From Azospirillum picis (lineage in GTDB: Bacteria; Pseudomonadota; Alphaproteobacteria; Azospirillales; Azospirillaceae), in NCBI RefSeq assembly GCF_017876115.1, contig NZ_JAGINO010000006.1, positions 217,471 to 281,470 of the forward strand: a DNA stretch of 64,000 nt, given 5' to 3'. The notes under the pieces are model-generated. The model did no database searches. It saw nothing but the letters and a program-made list of their open reading frames with translations, and had not been told where the DNA came from. Of this stretch, positions 36,973 through 46,066 are shown piece after piece. The stretch's first letter is position 1, and every line of letters begins with the position of its first letter. The translations under genes were made by a program, and so were the position numbers.

Positions 36973-38535
36973 ATGGGCAACGTGGTTTCGCTCGACAGCA
37001 TCTTCGGGCTCGGCGAACTCCCCCCGCCCGGTGCCGCCATGGCGACGCCGGTGGCGGCGTCCGGCTGTTCGTCATCGTCCTGCGGTTCGTCCGATGGTCC
37101 CGCCGACATGGACCCGGCGGTGTGGGAGAAGGTGAAGAACCACCCCTGCTATTCGGAAGAGGCACATCACTATTTCGCCCGCATGCATGTCGCGGTCGCT
37201 CCGGCCTGCAACATCCAGTGCAACTACTGCAACCGCAAATACGACTGCTCCAACGAGAGCCGGCCGGGCGTGGTCTCCGAGAAGCTGACGCCCGACCAGG
37301 CGATCAGGAAGATCCTGGCGGTCGCGCAGGAGATCCCGCAGCTCTCGGTGATCGGCATCGCCGGCCCCGGCGACAGCCTGGCCGCCGCCGGCAGGAACAC
37401 CTTCGCCACCTTCGAGATGCTGCAACGAAAGGCGCCGGACCTGAAGCTCTGCCTGTCGACCAACGGGCTGGCTTTGCCCGAGCATGTCGACACCATCGCC
37501 CAGTACAACATCGACCACGTCACCATCACCATCAACATGGTCGATCCGGAGGTCGGTGCCGGCATCTACCCCTGGATCTTCCACAAGCACAAGCGCTGGA
37601 CCGGGCTGGACGCCGCCAAGATCCTGCACGAACAGCAGATGCTGGGGCTGGAGATGCTGACCTCGCGCGGCATCCTGGTGAAGGTGAACTCCGTCATGAT
37701 CCCCGGGATCAACGACGAGCACCTGCTGGAGGTCAACAAGGCGGTGAAGAGCCGCGGCGCCTTCCTCCACAACATCATGCCGCTGATCTCCGACCCGGCG
37801 CACGGCACCTGGTTCGGCCTGAACGGCCAGCGCGGTCCCACCGCGCAGGAACTGAAGGTCGTCCAGGACGCCTGCGAGGGCGGGGCCAAGCTGATGCGGC
37901 ACTGCCGCCAGTGCCGCGCCGACGCCGTCGGCCTGCTCGGCGAGGACCGCGGGGAGGAGTTCACCGCCGACAAGATCGCGGCGATGGAGATCGCCGACTA
38001 CGACGACGAAGCACGCCGCAGCTACCGCGAGCATGTCGAGGCCGAGCGCGCCGGCCGCCACGCCTCGAAGGCGGCGGCCCAGGCCGATGTGCAGGACGCC
38101 GTCGGCGCCGCGGTGGACCCGATCCTGATCGCCGTCGCCACCAAGGGCGGCGAACGCATCAACGAGCATTTCGGCCACGCCAAGGAATTCCAGATCTACG
38201 AGGTCGGCCTGAACGGCGCCAAGTTCGTCGGCCACCGCCGCGTCGACCAGTATTGCGAAGGCGGATCGGGCGACGCCGACACGCTGGACGGCGTGCTGTC
38301 GGCCATCAACGACTGCACCGCGGTGTTCGTCGCCAAGATCGGCGGCTGCCCGTCCAAGTCGCTGGCCGATGCCGGGATCGAGCCGGTCGACCGCTTCGCC
38401 TTCGACTACATCGAGGAATCCGCCCTCGCCTACTTCAAGGACTACGCCGAGCGCCTCGGCCAGGGCGCCGTCTGCTCGCGCGCCGGCCAGGACGCCGTGA
38501 TCCGCACCGGGGCGCTGACCGCGCGCCGCGCCTGA
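36973..38535 (+). CDS. nifB: Nitrogenase FeMo cofactor biosynthesis radical SAM protein NifB
   Basis: A 520-residue enzyme that builds NifB-co, the 8Fe core cluster of the iron-molybdenum cofactor, from [4Fe-4S] units and SAM. The radical-SAM cysteines C79, C83 and C86 are in [14 protein letters not shown]; the auxiliary-cluster region and [17 protein letters not shown] also follow the family. The C-terminal about 120 residues form a NifX/NafY-like domain ([22 protein letters not shown]). The start is ATG 36973, with AAGGAG 7-12 bases upstream; ATG 36970 is too close to it. First gene of the NifA-driven transcript. Confidence 0.97.
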   Translation: MGNVVSLDSIFGLGELPPPGAAMATPVAASGCSSSSCGSSDGPADMDPAVWEKVKNHPCYSEEAHHYFARMHVAVAPACNIQCNYCNRKYDCSNESRPGVVSEKLTPDQAIRKILAVAQEIPQLSVIGIAGPGDSLAAAGRNTFATFEMLQRKAPDLKLCLSTNGLALPEHVDTIAQYNIDHVTITINMVDPEVGAGIYPWIFHKHKRWTGLDAAKILHEQQMLGLEMLTSRGILVKVNSVMIPGINDEHLLEVNKAVKSRGAFLHNIMPLISDPAHGTWFGLNGQRGPTAQELKVVQDACEGGAKLMRHCRQCRADAVGLLGEDRGEEFTADKIAAMEIADYDDEARRSYREHVEAERAGRHASKAAAQADVQDAVGAAVDPILIAVATKGGERINEHFGHAKEFQIYEVGLNGAKFVGHRRVDQYCEGGSGDADTLDGVLSAINDCTAVFVAKIGGCPSKSLADAGIEPVDRFAFDYIEESALAYFKDYAERLGQGAVCSRAGQDAVIRTGALTARRA

Positions 38536-38589
38536 TCCCCTTTCCACCCACAGCCATCCCCAACCGTCTTTTCACCGAAGGAGAGAGCC

Positions 38590-38781
38590 ATGGCCTACAA
38601 GATCAAGTCCGCCGAATGCACCGTCTGCGGCGCCTGCGAGGCCGAGTGCCCGAACATCGCCATCAGCCTGAAGAAGGGCACCTACGTCATCGACCCGGCC
38701 AAATGCACCGAATGCCAGGGCCAGTTCGACAGCCCGCAATGCGCCGCCGTCTGTCCGGCGGATTGCTGCGTCCCGGCGTGA
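38590..38781 (+). CDS. fdxN: 2[4Fe-4S] ferredoxin FdxN
   Basis: A 63-residue bacterial-type ferredoxin. Cysteines are arranged C10-X2-C13-X2-C16-X3-C20-Pro and C39-X2-C42-X8-C51-X3-C55-Pro, the pattern of 2[4Fe-4S] proteins with the extended second loop of the nif-linked group. It probably supplies electrons for FeMo-cofactor assembly by NifB, its usual neighbour. It starts 54 bases after nifB with GGAGAGAG upstream. Confidence 0.95.
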   Translation: MAYKIKSAECTVCGACEAECPNIAISLKKGTYVIDPAKCTECQGQFDSPQCAAVCPADCCVPA

Positions 38782-38808
38782 CGGGGCCTGCGCGATGAAC
38801 TGATTTCC

Positions 38809-38831
38809 CCCTCTCCCGCCCGCGGAGAGGG
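38809..38831 (+). terminator. Hairpin between fdxN and the TPR-like gene
   Basis: CCCTCTCC and GGAGAGGG form an 8-bp stem with a 7-base loop. No T tract follows. It may tune expression between nifB-fdxN and the downstream nif genes rather than end transcription completely. Confidence 0.4.
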
Positions 38832-38849
38832 TTCGAAGGGAACGCCGCC

Positions 38850-39410
38850 ATGCTGGACGAGGTGGATGAGGAGTGGCTTGCGCGCCGCTACTATGGCGGG
38901 GATCTCCCGCCCGAGGCGGAACGCTGTCTGCATCTGGCGGCCGCCAGCCATGCCGACACGCCGGTCGCCCTCGCCCACCTCGCCCGTGCCGCCGAGATCG
39001 CCCCCGGGCACCGTCTGGTCGATCTCGGCCACTACAAATTCCATTTCTACAAGGCCGACCTGGAGCCGGCCCTGGTCTATGGCGAGCGGATGATCGGCCA
39101 CGCCATGGCGGCGCTGGGCGTCAACCACGCCGACTGGCGGGCGGTCACCCCGGCCACCGCCGACTTCCGCGGCCACGAGCCCGCCCCCCGCCTGTTCCTG
39201 TTCGCGCTGGTCGCCGTCGGCTACCTGCTGTTGCGCTGCGGCCGGCTCGCCGCCGGGCGCGAGGCGCTGGGAACGGTCTGCACGCTAGACCCGGAAGACC
39301 GCTTCGGCGCCGCCCGCCTGATCGCGGTCGCCGACCGGCACGAGGCGGACATGCTGGAGGAGGCGTCGGCAGAGGCGTCGGCAGGGGCTTCGATGGAGGC
39401 CGGCGCATGA
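38850..39410 (+). CDS. nif-associated TPR-like protein
   Basis: A 186-residue helical protein with repeated helix pairs (PVALAHLARAAEIAPGHRLVDLGHYKFHFYKADLEPALVYGE and similar), suggestive of tetratricopeptide-like packing. The C-terminus is Ala/Glu/Ser-rich (ASAEASAGASMEAGA). Proteins of this kind occur between fdxN and the LRV protein in some nif clusters, with no defined role. The stop overlaps the start of the FeS LRV gene by four bases, so the two are translationally coupled. Confidence 0.65.
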   Translation: MLDEVDEEWLARRYYGGDLPPEAERCLHLAAASHADTPVALAHLARAAEIAPGHRLVDLGHYKFHFYKADLEPALVYGERMIGHAMAALGVNHADWRAVTPATADFRGHEPAPRLFLFALVAVGYLLLRCGRLAAGREALGTVCTLDPEDRFGAARLIAVADRHEADMLEEASAEASAGASMEAGA

Positions 39411-40219
39411 TCGACGACATCCTGGAAACCCTCGACTGGCTGGGCCAGCCGATCGACTGCGGCGCCTGCGGCCACCGCGACCGCCGCCGCGACCCCGACG
39501 ACGCCGACCTGCCCGCCGGCGGAACGCTGCCCGGCCACTGCCTGCCGCGCCGGGCCTGCGTCCACGACCGCTACGCCAAGCGCATCCAGCGCTTCTTCGA
39601 GTGGAACCCCGACCTCGCCGCCGGACACCTCGCCCATCCCTATTTCGAAGTGCGCGCCAACGCCGCCCGCTTCGCCCCGATCTTCCAGATCACCCGCCTG
39701 ATGGCCGACCCGGACGAGACCGTCCGCTCCGTGCTGGCCCGGCGCCTGCCGCGCCGGCTGCTGCTGAAGCTGCGCGACGATCCCGACCGCGAGGTGCGGA
39801 TCGCCGCCGCCTCGCGCCTGGAGGACGCCGATCTGGCACCGCTGATCCGCGACCCCGACTGCTCGGTGCGGATGCGCGTCGTCCGCCGCATCCCCGAAGG
39901 CATGCTGCCGGCGATGATGCACGACGAGGACGACGAGGTGCGCGTCGAGGTCGCCCGCCGCCTCGCCATGGACTGGCTGCCCAGCCTCGCCTGGGACGAC
40001 AGCCCGCGGGTGCGGCTGGTGGTGGCGCAGCGTCTGCCGCCGTCGAAGCTCCATGTGCTGCTGCAGGACCCGGACTGGATGGTCCGCCTCTGCGTCGCCG
40101 GACGCATCGACCCGGGCCAGCTCGGCCCGCTGCTCGACGATGCGGAGGAGGAGGTCCGCGCCATCGCCCGCCAGCGCACCGCCGGCCTCGCCATCGCCAA
40201 CGACCTGCCGCCCCTGTGA
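39407..40219 (+). CDS. 4Fe-4S-binding leucine-rich repeat variant (LRV) protein
   Basis: A 270-residue protein with an N-terminal [4Fe-4S] cluster motif (C18, C21, C45, C51) followed by about eight LRV repeats of alternating helices, for example RSVLARRLPRRLLLKLRDDPDREVRIAAA. It matches the LRV protein found beside nif genes in Azotobacter vinelandii and others. Probable role: scaffold or redox sensing in nitrogenase assembly; not established. Overlaps the upstream gene and sits directly before nifZ. Confidence 0.85.
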   Translation: MIDDILETLDWLGQPIDCGACGHRDRRRDPDDADLPAGGTLPGHCLPRRACVHDRYAKRIQRFFEWNPDLAAGHLAHPYFEVRANAARFAPIFQITRLMADPDETVRSVLARRLPRRLLLKLRDDPDREVRIAAASRLEDADLAPLIRDPDCSVRMRVVRRIPEGMLPAMMHDEDDEVRVEVARRLAMDWLPSLAWDDSPRVRLVVAQRLPPSKLHVLLQDPDWMVRLCVAGRIDPGQLGPLLDDAEEEVRAIARQRTAGLAIANDLPPL

Positions 40220-40238
40220 CGGATGGAGCGCCCGCCAG

Positions 40239-40562
40239 ATGACCGAACCGACCACTACCCCCTACCGCCGCGAGCGCGCCCGCAACCCCGACGACGCCAA
40301 CGAGCTGACCGGCCCGCCGGTGCTGGAACAGGGCTTCAAGGTCCGCGCCCTCCGCGACGTGCGCAACGACGGCACCTATCCCGGCCGGCCGGTCGGCGAC
40401 TTCCTGATCCGTGCCGGCGACGTCGGCTATGTCATCTCCATCGGGACCTACCTGCAGATGTATTACATCTATGCCATTGATTTCTTTGAAAAACGGGTGG
40501 TCGTCGGCATGCGCGCCCATGAGATGGAGGTGATCGACGCCCACTGCAACGACCCGCAATAG
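40239..40562 (+). CDS. nifZ: NifZ domain protein (first)
   Basis: A 107-residue protein with the NifZ pattern GFKVRALRDVRNDGTYPGRPVGDFLIRAGDVGYVISIGTYLQ, ending in IYAIDFFEKRVVVGMRAHEMEVI. NifZ acts in maturation of the nitrogenase MoFe protein P-clusters. It is shorter than the roughly 150-residue NifZ of Azotobacter, and a second NifZ-type protein follows 55 bases later, so the function may be split over two polypeptides. Confidence 0.85.
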   Translation: MTEPTTTPYRRERARNPDDANELTGPPVLEQGFKVRALRDVRNDGTYPGRPVGDFLIRAGDVGYVISIGTYLQMYYIYAIDFFEKRVVVGMRAHEMEVIDAHCNDPQ

Positions 40563-40617
40563 CCGGCAGCATCCTCCGCTGCACCGCCTCTCCGGTCCCC
40601 CTTTCAGGAGCCTTGCG

Positions 40618-40926
40618 ATGTCCGAGGTCGAAACCGCCCCCAAGCCCGGCTTCATCCCGCCGCGCGAACCGCTGTACGACTGGGGCCTACGGGTCACCGT
40701 GCAGGACGACCTGTTCAACGATGGCAGCCACCCTCAGGTGGCGGACGGCGTCCTGCTGGCGCCCGCCGGCACGCCCGGCGTCATCATCCGCGTCGGCCGC
40801 ACCGAGGAGGGCAACCTGCCGGTCTATCTGGTGGAACTCCCCGGCGGCACCGTCGTCGGCTGCCTGGAGGAGGAGATCGCCCCGTCGAGCGGCGTGCGCC
40901 GCGGCGTGCCGGGGGTGATGGAATGA
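40618..40926 (+). CDS. NifZ-like protein (second)
   Basis: A 102-residue protein related to NifZ: LYDWGLRVTVQDDLFNDGSHPQVADGVLLAPAGTPGVIIRVG, then VYLVELPGGTVVGCLEEEI. It aligns with the second half of the NifZ pattern but lacks the DGTYPG signature. It probably cooperates with the preceding NifZ. Its stop overlaps the nifS start region (ATGATG), implying coupling. Confidence 0.75.
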   Translation: MSEVETAPKPGFIPPREPLYDWGLRVTVQDDLFNDGSHPQVADGVLLAPAGTPGVIIRVGRTEEGNLPVYLVELPGGTVVGCLEEEIAPSSGVRRGVPGVME

Positions 40927-42074
40927 TGGCCTATCTCGACAACAACGCCACGACCGCCCTGGCGCCCGAGGCCCGGGACGCCATGCTGCCCCACCTGTTC
41001 GGCGGCTTCGCCAACCCGTCCAGCCCGCACAGCGCCGGCATGGCCGCCCGCCGCGCGGTCGGCGAGGCCAAGGCGCAGGTGGCCGCCCTGATCGGCGCCC
41101 GGGCGGTCGACCTGGTGATGACCGGCAGCGCCACCGAAGCGACGCACGCCGCCATCCTGGGAGCGCTCCGCGTCATCGAGGAGACCGACCACCGCCGCGA
41201 CCACATCGTCACCACGGCGGTCGAGCATCCGGCGACGCTGGCCCTGGTCGATGACCTGCGCCAGCGCGGCTGGCGGGTCACCATCCTGCCGGTGAACCGC
41301 GACGGCCTGCCGTCGCTGGTCGACCTCGCCGCCACGGTGACGGAGGCGACGGCACTGGTCTCGATGATGTGGGCCAACAACGAAACCGGGGTGCTGATGC
41401 CGGTCGACGGCGCCTCCGCCATCGCCCACGCCCATGGCGCCCTGTTCCACACCGATGCCGTCCAGGCGGCCGGACGGGTGCCGGTCGACTGCGGCATCGC
41501 CGACTACCTGACGCTGTCCGCCCACAAGCTTCACGGTCCCAAGGGAGTCGGCGCCCTCTATGTCCGCAAGGGCGCCCCCTTCCATCCGCTGATCCACGGC
41601 CATCAGGAACGCCGACGCCGCGGCGGGACGGAGAATGTGCCGGGGATCGTCGGGTTCGGCGCCGCCGCGTCGCTGGCCGCCCTGTGGCTGGACGAGGCCG
41701 ACACCGTCGCCTTCCTGCGCGACCGGCTGGAACAGGGCATCCTCGCCCGCTGGCCGGGCGCCACGGTGAATGGCGGCGGCGCGCCGCGGCTGCCTAACAC
41801 CAGCAACATCCGCTTCGTCGACGCCCAGGGTCGGCCGGTCGACGCCGAGGAACTGCTGATGCGCCTCGACCGCGCCGGCATCGCCGTGTCGATGGGCGCT
41901 GCCTGCTCCTCCGGCGGCACCGAGCCGAGCCATGTCCTGACCGCCATGGGCCTGGGCGGACGCGACGCCGCCGCGAGCCTGCGCTTCTCGCTGAGCCGCT
42001 ACAGCACCGCGGCCGAGATCGACGCCGTCCTGGCGGAACTGCCGGCGCTGCATGCGCGCCTGGTGGCTGCCTGA
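40923..42074 (+). CDS. nifS: Cysteine desulfurase NifS
   Basis: A 383-residue PLP enzyme that releases sulfur from cysteine for nitrogenase Fe-S clusters. Seen: YLDNNATT start, conserved TAVEHPATL, the PLP lysine K202 in LSAHKLHGPKG, and the persulfide cysteine C328 in GAACSSGGTEPSHVL, typical of group I NifS/IscS. The start overlaps the stop of the preceding gene; ATG 40923 or 40926 would both work. No nifU is found next to it in this window. Confidence 0.95.
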   Translation: MMAYLDNNATTALAPEARDAMLPHLFGGFANPSSPHSAGMAARRAVGEAKAQVAALIGARAVDLVMTGSATEATHAAILGALRVIEETDHRRDHIVTTAVEHPATLALVDDLRQRGWRVTILPVNRDGLPSLVDLAATVTEATALVSMMWANNETGVLMPVDGASAIAHAHGALFHTDAVQAAGRVPVDCGIADYLTLSAHKLHGPKGVGALYVRKGAPFHPLIHGHQERRRRGGTENVPGIVGFGAAASLAALWLDEADTVAFLRDRLEQGILARWPGATVNGGGAPRLPNTSNIRFVDAQGRPVDAEELLMRLDRAGIAVSMGAACSSGGTEPSHVLTAMGLGGRDAAASLRFSLSRYSTAAEIDAVLAELPALHARLVAA

Positions 42075-42113
42075 CCGGAATCCGAACGAAAACAACAGGC
42101 TGGAGTGCCCGTG

Positions 42114-42323
42114 ATGAAAGTGATGATCCGCAAGGCGTCCGAACAATACACGATCTACGTCGCCAAGAAGGATCTGGAGGAGGCGATCGTCGAGAGGGAG
42201 AAGCCTGACCTGTGGGGCGGCTGGGTGAAGATCGCCAACGGCTGGACGCTCGATCTGCCGGACCTGCCGGCCGACACCCGCCTGCCGATCACCGTCGAGG
42301 CCAGGAAGCGCGGCACGGAGTGA
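42114..42323 (+). CDS. nifT: NifT/FixU protein
   Basis: A 69-residue protein matching the small NifT/FixU family: MKVMIRKASEQYTIYVAKKDLEEAI, then WGGWVKIANGWTLDLPDL. The family is conserved in nif clusters but has no known essential function. ATG 42114 is supported by GGAG eight bases upstream; it begins 39 bases after nifS. Confidence 0.85.
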   Translation: MKVMIRKASEQYTIYVAKKDLEEAIVEREKPDLWGGWVKIANGWTLDLPDLPADTRLPITVEARKRGTE

Positions 42324-42328
42324 GGCCC

Positions 42329-42628
42329 ATGCCAGTGAAGCCCATGCCGCTGTCTCCCGAACGCATCGACGCCATCGCCACGCTCGCCGCCCGCCTGTTC
42401 GCCGGCGGCGGCACCCTGGATGCCGTTGTCCGCGCGGTGCGCGAAGCCAACCCGGACCTGAAGACCGTCACCGGCGCCATGGCCGCGGTGATGGCGGAGG
42501 AGCCGTTCCGCGAGGAGGCTGCCTTCGACCTGCATCTGGTGGACGGCAACAACCACTGCTGGGCCATCACCGACAAGCCGGCGCTGGCCACCGGCGTCGT
42601 GATCGCCCAGCGCGAGGAGGAGGACTGA
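42329..42628 (+). CDS. DUF6129-like nif-associated protein
   Basis: A 99-residue protein starting five bases after nifT (ATG 42329). Pattern: ERIDAIATLAARLFAGG, then TVTGAMAAVMAEEPFREEAAFDLHLVDGNNHCWAITDKPALATGVVIA. It resembles the short DUF6129 family seen beside nifT or nifZ in several diazotrophs; the role is unknown. The four-gene run nifS-nifT-this-DegT has no gaps over 40 bases, so they share a transcript. Confidence 0.6.
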   Translation: MPVKPMPLSPERIDAIATLAARLFAGGGTLDAVVRAVREANPDLKTVTGAMAAVMAEEPFREEAAFDLHLVDGNNHCWAITDKPALATGVVIAQREEED

Positions 42629-43864
42629 ATGACCGACGCCGCCGCCGCGATGGAAGGCTCCCCGGACCGGGATGACGATTTCGACGACTATATCCCGCTG
42701 ACCGCAGCCGACGTCTCCGGCGCCGAGGTCGAGATCCTGGGGCACCTGCTGTCGGCCGGCGGGCTCGGCGACGGGCGGATGGTGCAGGCGTTCGAAACCG
42801 CCTTCGCCGCCTATGTCGGCCGGCGCTTCGCCGTCGCCGTGTCGAGCGGCACCATGGCGACGCTGCTGATGCTGAAGGGCTACGGCATCGGCGCGGGCGA
42901 CGAGGTGCTGTGCAGTCCCTTCGGCTGGCATCAGGTGCAGCATGCGGTGGCGCTCTGCGGCGCCACGCCGGTGCTGGTCGACATCGACTATTGGCAGCAC
43001 ACCATCAATCCGGAGAAGGCGGCCTCGCTGGTCACGCCGCGGACCAGGGCCATCCTGGCCGGCAACGTCAACGGCCATCCCGCCCATTGGGACGAGCTGC
43101 GGGCGCTGGCCGACGAGACGGGGCTGACCCTGCTGGAGGATTCGACCGAAGCCATCGGCTCGACCTACAAGGGCCGGATGGTCGGCACCTTCGGCGACGC
43201 CGCCGTCTTCGACTTCTCGGAGCCCGGCGTGCTGCTGGCCGGCGAGGGCGGCATGATCGTCACCGACGACGGCGACCTCGCCCACCGCCTGCGCTACATG
43301 CGCCGGCGGGAGATCGAGCACCGCAACACCGTCGTCATCACCCGCACCCTGCCCTGGCAGGCCGGGATGGGCAACCTGAACGCGGCGCTGGCGCTGGTGC
43401 AGTTGAAGCGGCTGCCGGAGATCCTGACGCGCCGCAATCTGGTCATCGCCTACTACAACGCCGCCATGGCCAGCTTCGAGGGAATCAAGCCGCCCTACCG
43501 CGGGCCGGGGGCGGAGGTCATCAACCCGATGGTCTACGCCGTCCATCTCGGCACGCGCTTCACCGCCTCGGGGCGCAAGGCGGTGATCGAGGATCTCGAC
43601 ACCCACGCGGTCGAGGCCGCCGACTACGGCCAGCCGCTGCACACCCAGCAATATTACATCGAGCGTTTCGGCCGGCCCGGGGGCGGGCATGGGGGCGAGC
43701 AGGGGGCCGGCCGCGCCGCCTGCCCGGTCTGCACCAAGACGGCCGACCGCGTGCTGGCCCTGCCGCTGCACCACAGGATCACCAGGGACCAGGTCGACTT
43801 CATCGTCGAGACGCTGAAGGACGCCACGATCAACACCGGCGCCGGCGCGGCGATCTACCTCTGA
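42629..43864 (+). CDS. DegT/DnrJ-fold aminotransferase-like protein lacking the PLP lysine
   Basis: A 411-residue DegT/DnrJ/EryC1/StrS-type fold. The PLP pyridine-binding aspartate is present (D171 in LLEDSTEAIGS), as are the sugar-binding-type loops. At the Schiff-base position the family has FSF-xx-K-x-L-xx-GEGG; here the same alignment reads FDFSEPGVLLAGEGG, giving Gly200 in place of Lys. It cannot form the usual internal aldimine, so it is a lysine-free variant or pseudoenzyme. A Cys pair (CPVC, about 43720-43731) may bind metal. The role in nitrogen fixation is inferred from position only: it directly abuts the DUF6129-like gene. Confidence 0.8.
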   Translation: MTDAAAAMEGSPDRDDDFDDYIPLTAADVSGAEVEILGHLLSAGGLGDGRMVQAFETAFAAYVGRRFAVAVSSGTMATLLMLKGYGIGAGDEVLCSPFGWHQVQHAVALCGATPVLVDIDYWQHTINPEKAASLVTPRTRAILAGNVNGHPAHWDELRALADETGLTLLEDSTEAIGSTYKGRMVGTFGDAAVFDFSEPGVLLAGEGGMIVTDDGDLAHRLRYMRRREIEHRNTVVITRTLPWQAGMGNLNAALALVQLKRLPEILTRRNLVIAYYNAAMASFEGIKPPYRGPGAEVINPMVYAVHLGTRFTASGRKAVIEDLDTHAVEAADYGQPLHTQQYYIERFGRPGGGHGGEQGAGRAACPVCTKTADRVLALPLHHRITRDQVDFIVETLKDATINTGAGAAIYL

Positions 43865-43911
43865 ACCAGGATATGCGGACAACAGGGTTGCAAGACAGGG
43901 AAAGGCCCGCC

Positions 43912-44805
43912 ATGACCGTCACCACGCTCGACACCGCCCTTACCGCCGCGGCCGTCACCGCCCCCGATGCCGCCGCGGCCCTGGCCGACGTCGCGGCGGC
44001 GCTGGCCGCCCGTCAGGTGGTGCCCTATCTCGGACCCGGCGCCTTCGCCCTGCTGCCGGCCGAGCAATGCCCGATCCCGCGCAACTCGGCGGAGCTGGTG
44101 CAGCGGCTGAACGCCAAGGTCGCCGCCCCCGGCCGCATCCGCTCCAACCTGACCGCGGTGGCGCAGTTCATCGAGACGCGCAAGCACCGCAAGACCCTGG
44201 AGACCATCCTCGACGACCTCTTCCGCCAGACGGTGCCGGCCACCGCCGTCCACAGCCTGCTGGCGTCCATCCCCGCCCCGCCGCTGCTGGTCGACGTCTG
44301 GTACGACAATGTGCTGGATTCGCTGCTGAGTGCGGCGGCCGACCGGGTATGGGGCCAGATCCAGGGGGTGTCCCACCCGCAGTCCACCGGCGAGTGGGTG
44401 CGCTATTACGCCCCCGACGGGTCCGAGACCACGGCGGAGACGGCCGCCGGCTGGGAAACGGTTCTCTACAAGCCGTCGGGCGCCGTGACGCCGGCCGGCA
44501 ACTACCTGGTCTCCGACAGCGACTATGTCGAGGTCCTGACGGAGATCGACATCCAGACCCCGATCCCCGCCATCGTCCAGGAGCGTCGCGCCGGCCGGCA
44601 CTTCCTGTTCCTGGGCTGCCGCTTCGACCACGAAATCCAGCGCACCTTCGCCCGCCAGATCGCCAAGCGCTCCTCCGACCGCCATTGGGCGGTGATCCCC
44701 GGCGAGCTGTCGAAGAACGAGGTCCGCTTCCTCGCCCTGCACGGCATCCAGCGCATCGACCTCGGCCTCGACGAGGCGGCGGCCGCCCTGATGGCGGCGC
44801 TGTAG
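43912..44805 (+). CDS. SIR2-family-like protein in the nif cluster
   Basis: A 297-residue protein related to the SIR2_2 group of NAD-binding SIR2 proteins: VVPYLGPGAFALL (dinucleotide-type loop), PPLLVDVWYDNVLDSLL and HFLFLGCRFDHEIQRTFARQ. No catalytic His in the sirtuin context is clearly assignable by eye. SIR2-like proteins are known near nif genes in Azotobacter and others. GGGAAAGG precedes ATG 43912. It ends the tightly packed nif run. NAD-linked regulation is a possibility but is not shown. Confidence 0.65.
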   Translation: MTVTTLDTALTAAAVTAPDAAAALADVAAALAARQVVPYLGPGAFALLPAEQCPIPRNSAELVQRLNAKVAAPGRIRSNLTAVAQFIETRKHRKTLETILDDLFRQTVPATAVHSLLASIPAPPLLVDVWYDNVLDSLLSAAADRVWGQIQGVSHPQSTGEWVRYYAPDGSETTAETAAGWETVLYKPSGAVTPAGNYLVSDSDYVEVLTEIDIQTPIPAIVQERRAGRHFLFLGCRFDHEIQRTFARQIAKRSSDRHWAVIPGELSKNEVRFLALHGIQRIDLGLDEAAAALMAAL

Positions 44806-44916
44806 GGCGGAGCGCAACGGGGACGGGGAGCCCGCCCTACCCCCAAAGAAGCCGCGCTGCACCGCAACGCGCACCCCATCTCGGCGTTACCGGTGGAACG
44901 GTCGCGGAGTGCGGGA

Positions 44917-46008
44917 ATGACGGCGGTGATGGGACGGATGCTTGCGGGGACGGTCGCGGCGATGCTGCTGGCCGCCGCACCGGTGGCGAGCGCGCAGGAG
45001 TCCGGCCTCCTCCAGCCTCCCCCGGCGGCCGGCGAAACGGCCGGCGACATGGCCGTCGGCACGCCCCCCGCGGCCACCTCCGGCCCGGTGTTCGGCTTCT
45101 GGATCGACAACGACCTGTTCGGCGGCGGCACCGACCGCTACTACACCAACGGCTTCCAGTTCTATTATTTCTCCGGTGCCCGCCCGACCTACGGCGCCAT
45201 CGACTGGTTGCCCGACCTGGTGCCGTGGATCGAGCCGGGCGGGGTCCGCCGCTACGGCTTCGCCTTCGGGCAGAACATGTACACGCCAAGCAACCTGTCG
45301 GCCCGCAACCCCGACCCCACCGACCGGCCCTATGCCGGCTGGCTCTACGGCCGGCTGTCGCTGCTGAACGAGGCGCCGCGGGCGGTCGACCGGTTCGACC
45401 TCGACCTCGGCATCGTCGGTCCCTCCTCGCTGGCGGAGCAGACACAGAAGACCGTCCACAAGATCGTCAGCGGCTCCACCTACCCGGAGGGTTGGAACTA
45501 CCAGCTCCATGACGAGCCGGGCGTGGTGCTGAGCTACGAGCATGCCTGGCGCGACGAGCGGCCACAGCAGCTCGGGCCGCTGGAGTGGGACGTCACCCCC
45601 CATGTCGCCGGCAGCCTGGGCAACGTCCTGACCTATGCCTCGGCCGGCGGCACCGTTCGCCTCGGCGGCAACATGCCGCCGCCGGTCGGCTCGCTGGTCA
45701 GCCGCCCGACCGCCAGCATCCCCTACCAGGACAGCCCCTACGGCGCGCCGGCCGGCCTCTTCTCCTGGTACGTCTATGCCAGCGCCGAGGGGCGCGCGGT
45801 CGCCCGCAACATCTTCCTCGATGGCAACAGCTTCCGCGACAGCCGGTCCGTCGACAAGTACCCGCTCGTCGGCAGCATGCAGGTCGGCCTGACGCTGCGC
45901 TACGGCCGTTACGGCCTGACCTACGCCCAGACGCTGCGGACCCCCGAGTTCCATGGCCAGAAGTCGCTGACCAACTACGGCTCCCTGCGGCTGTCTCTGC
46001 AGCTCTGA
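44917..46008 (+). CDS. LpxR-like lipid A deacylase family outer-membrane protein
   Basis: A 363-residue protein with a signal peptide (AGTVAAMLLAAAPVASAQ). The mature part starts with SGPVFGFWIDNDLFGGGTDRYYTNGFQFYYFSG, the LpxR/DUF2219 N-terminal signature of the outer-membrane 3'-O-deacylase barrel. It also has DPTDRPYAGWLYGRLSL and KYPLVGSMQVGLTL, and a C-terminal amphipathic strand ending in SLQL. It is probably an outer-membrane beta-barrel acting on lipid A. ATG 44917 is preferred (GGAG seven bases upstream) over GTG 44893. Confidence 0.8.
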   Translation: MTAVMGRMLAGTVAAMLLAAAPVASAQESGLLQPPPAAGETAGDMAVGTPPAATSGPVFGFWIDNDLFGGGTDRYYTNGFQFYYFSGARPTYGAIDWLPDLVPWIEPGGVRRYGFAFGQNMYTPSNLSARNPDPTDRPYAGWLYGRLSLLNEAPRAVDRFDLDLGIVGPSSLAEQTQKTVHKIVSGSTYPEGWNYQLHDEPGVVLSYEHAWRDERPQQLGPLEWDVTPHVAGSLGNVLTYASAGGTVRLGGNMPPPVGSLVSRPTASIPYQDSPYGAPAGLFSWYVYASAEGRAVARNIFLDGNSFRDSRSVDKYPLVGSMQVGLTLRYGRYGLTYAQTLRTPEFHGQKSLTNYGSLRLSLQL

Positions 46009-46066
46009 GCGGGCGGCGCGGCCACGGGAACCGACCTCGCCGGAACCGACCTCGCGGGAACTGCCC

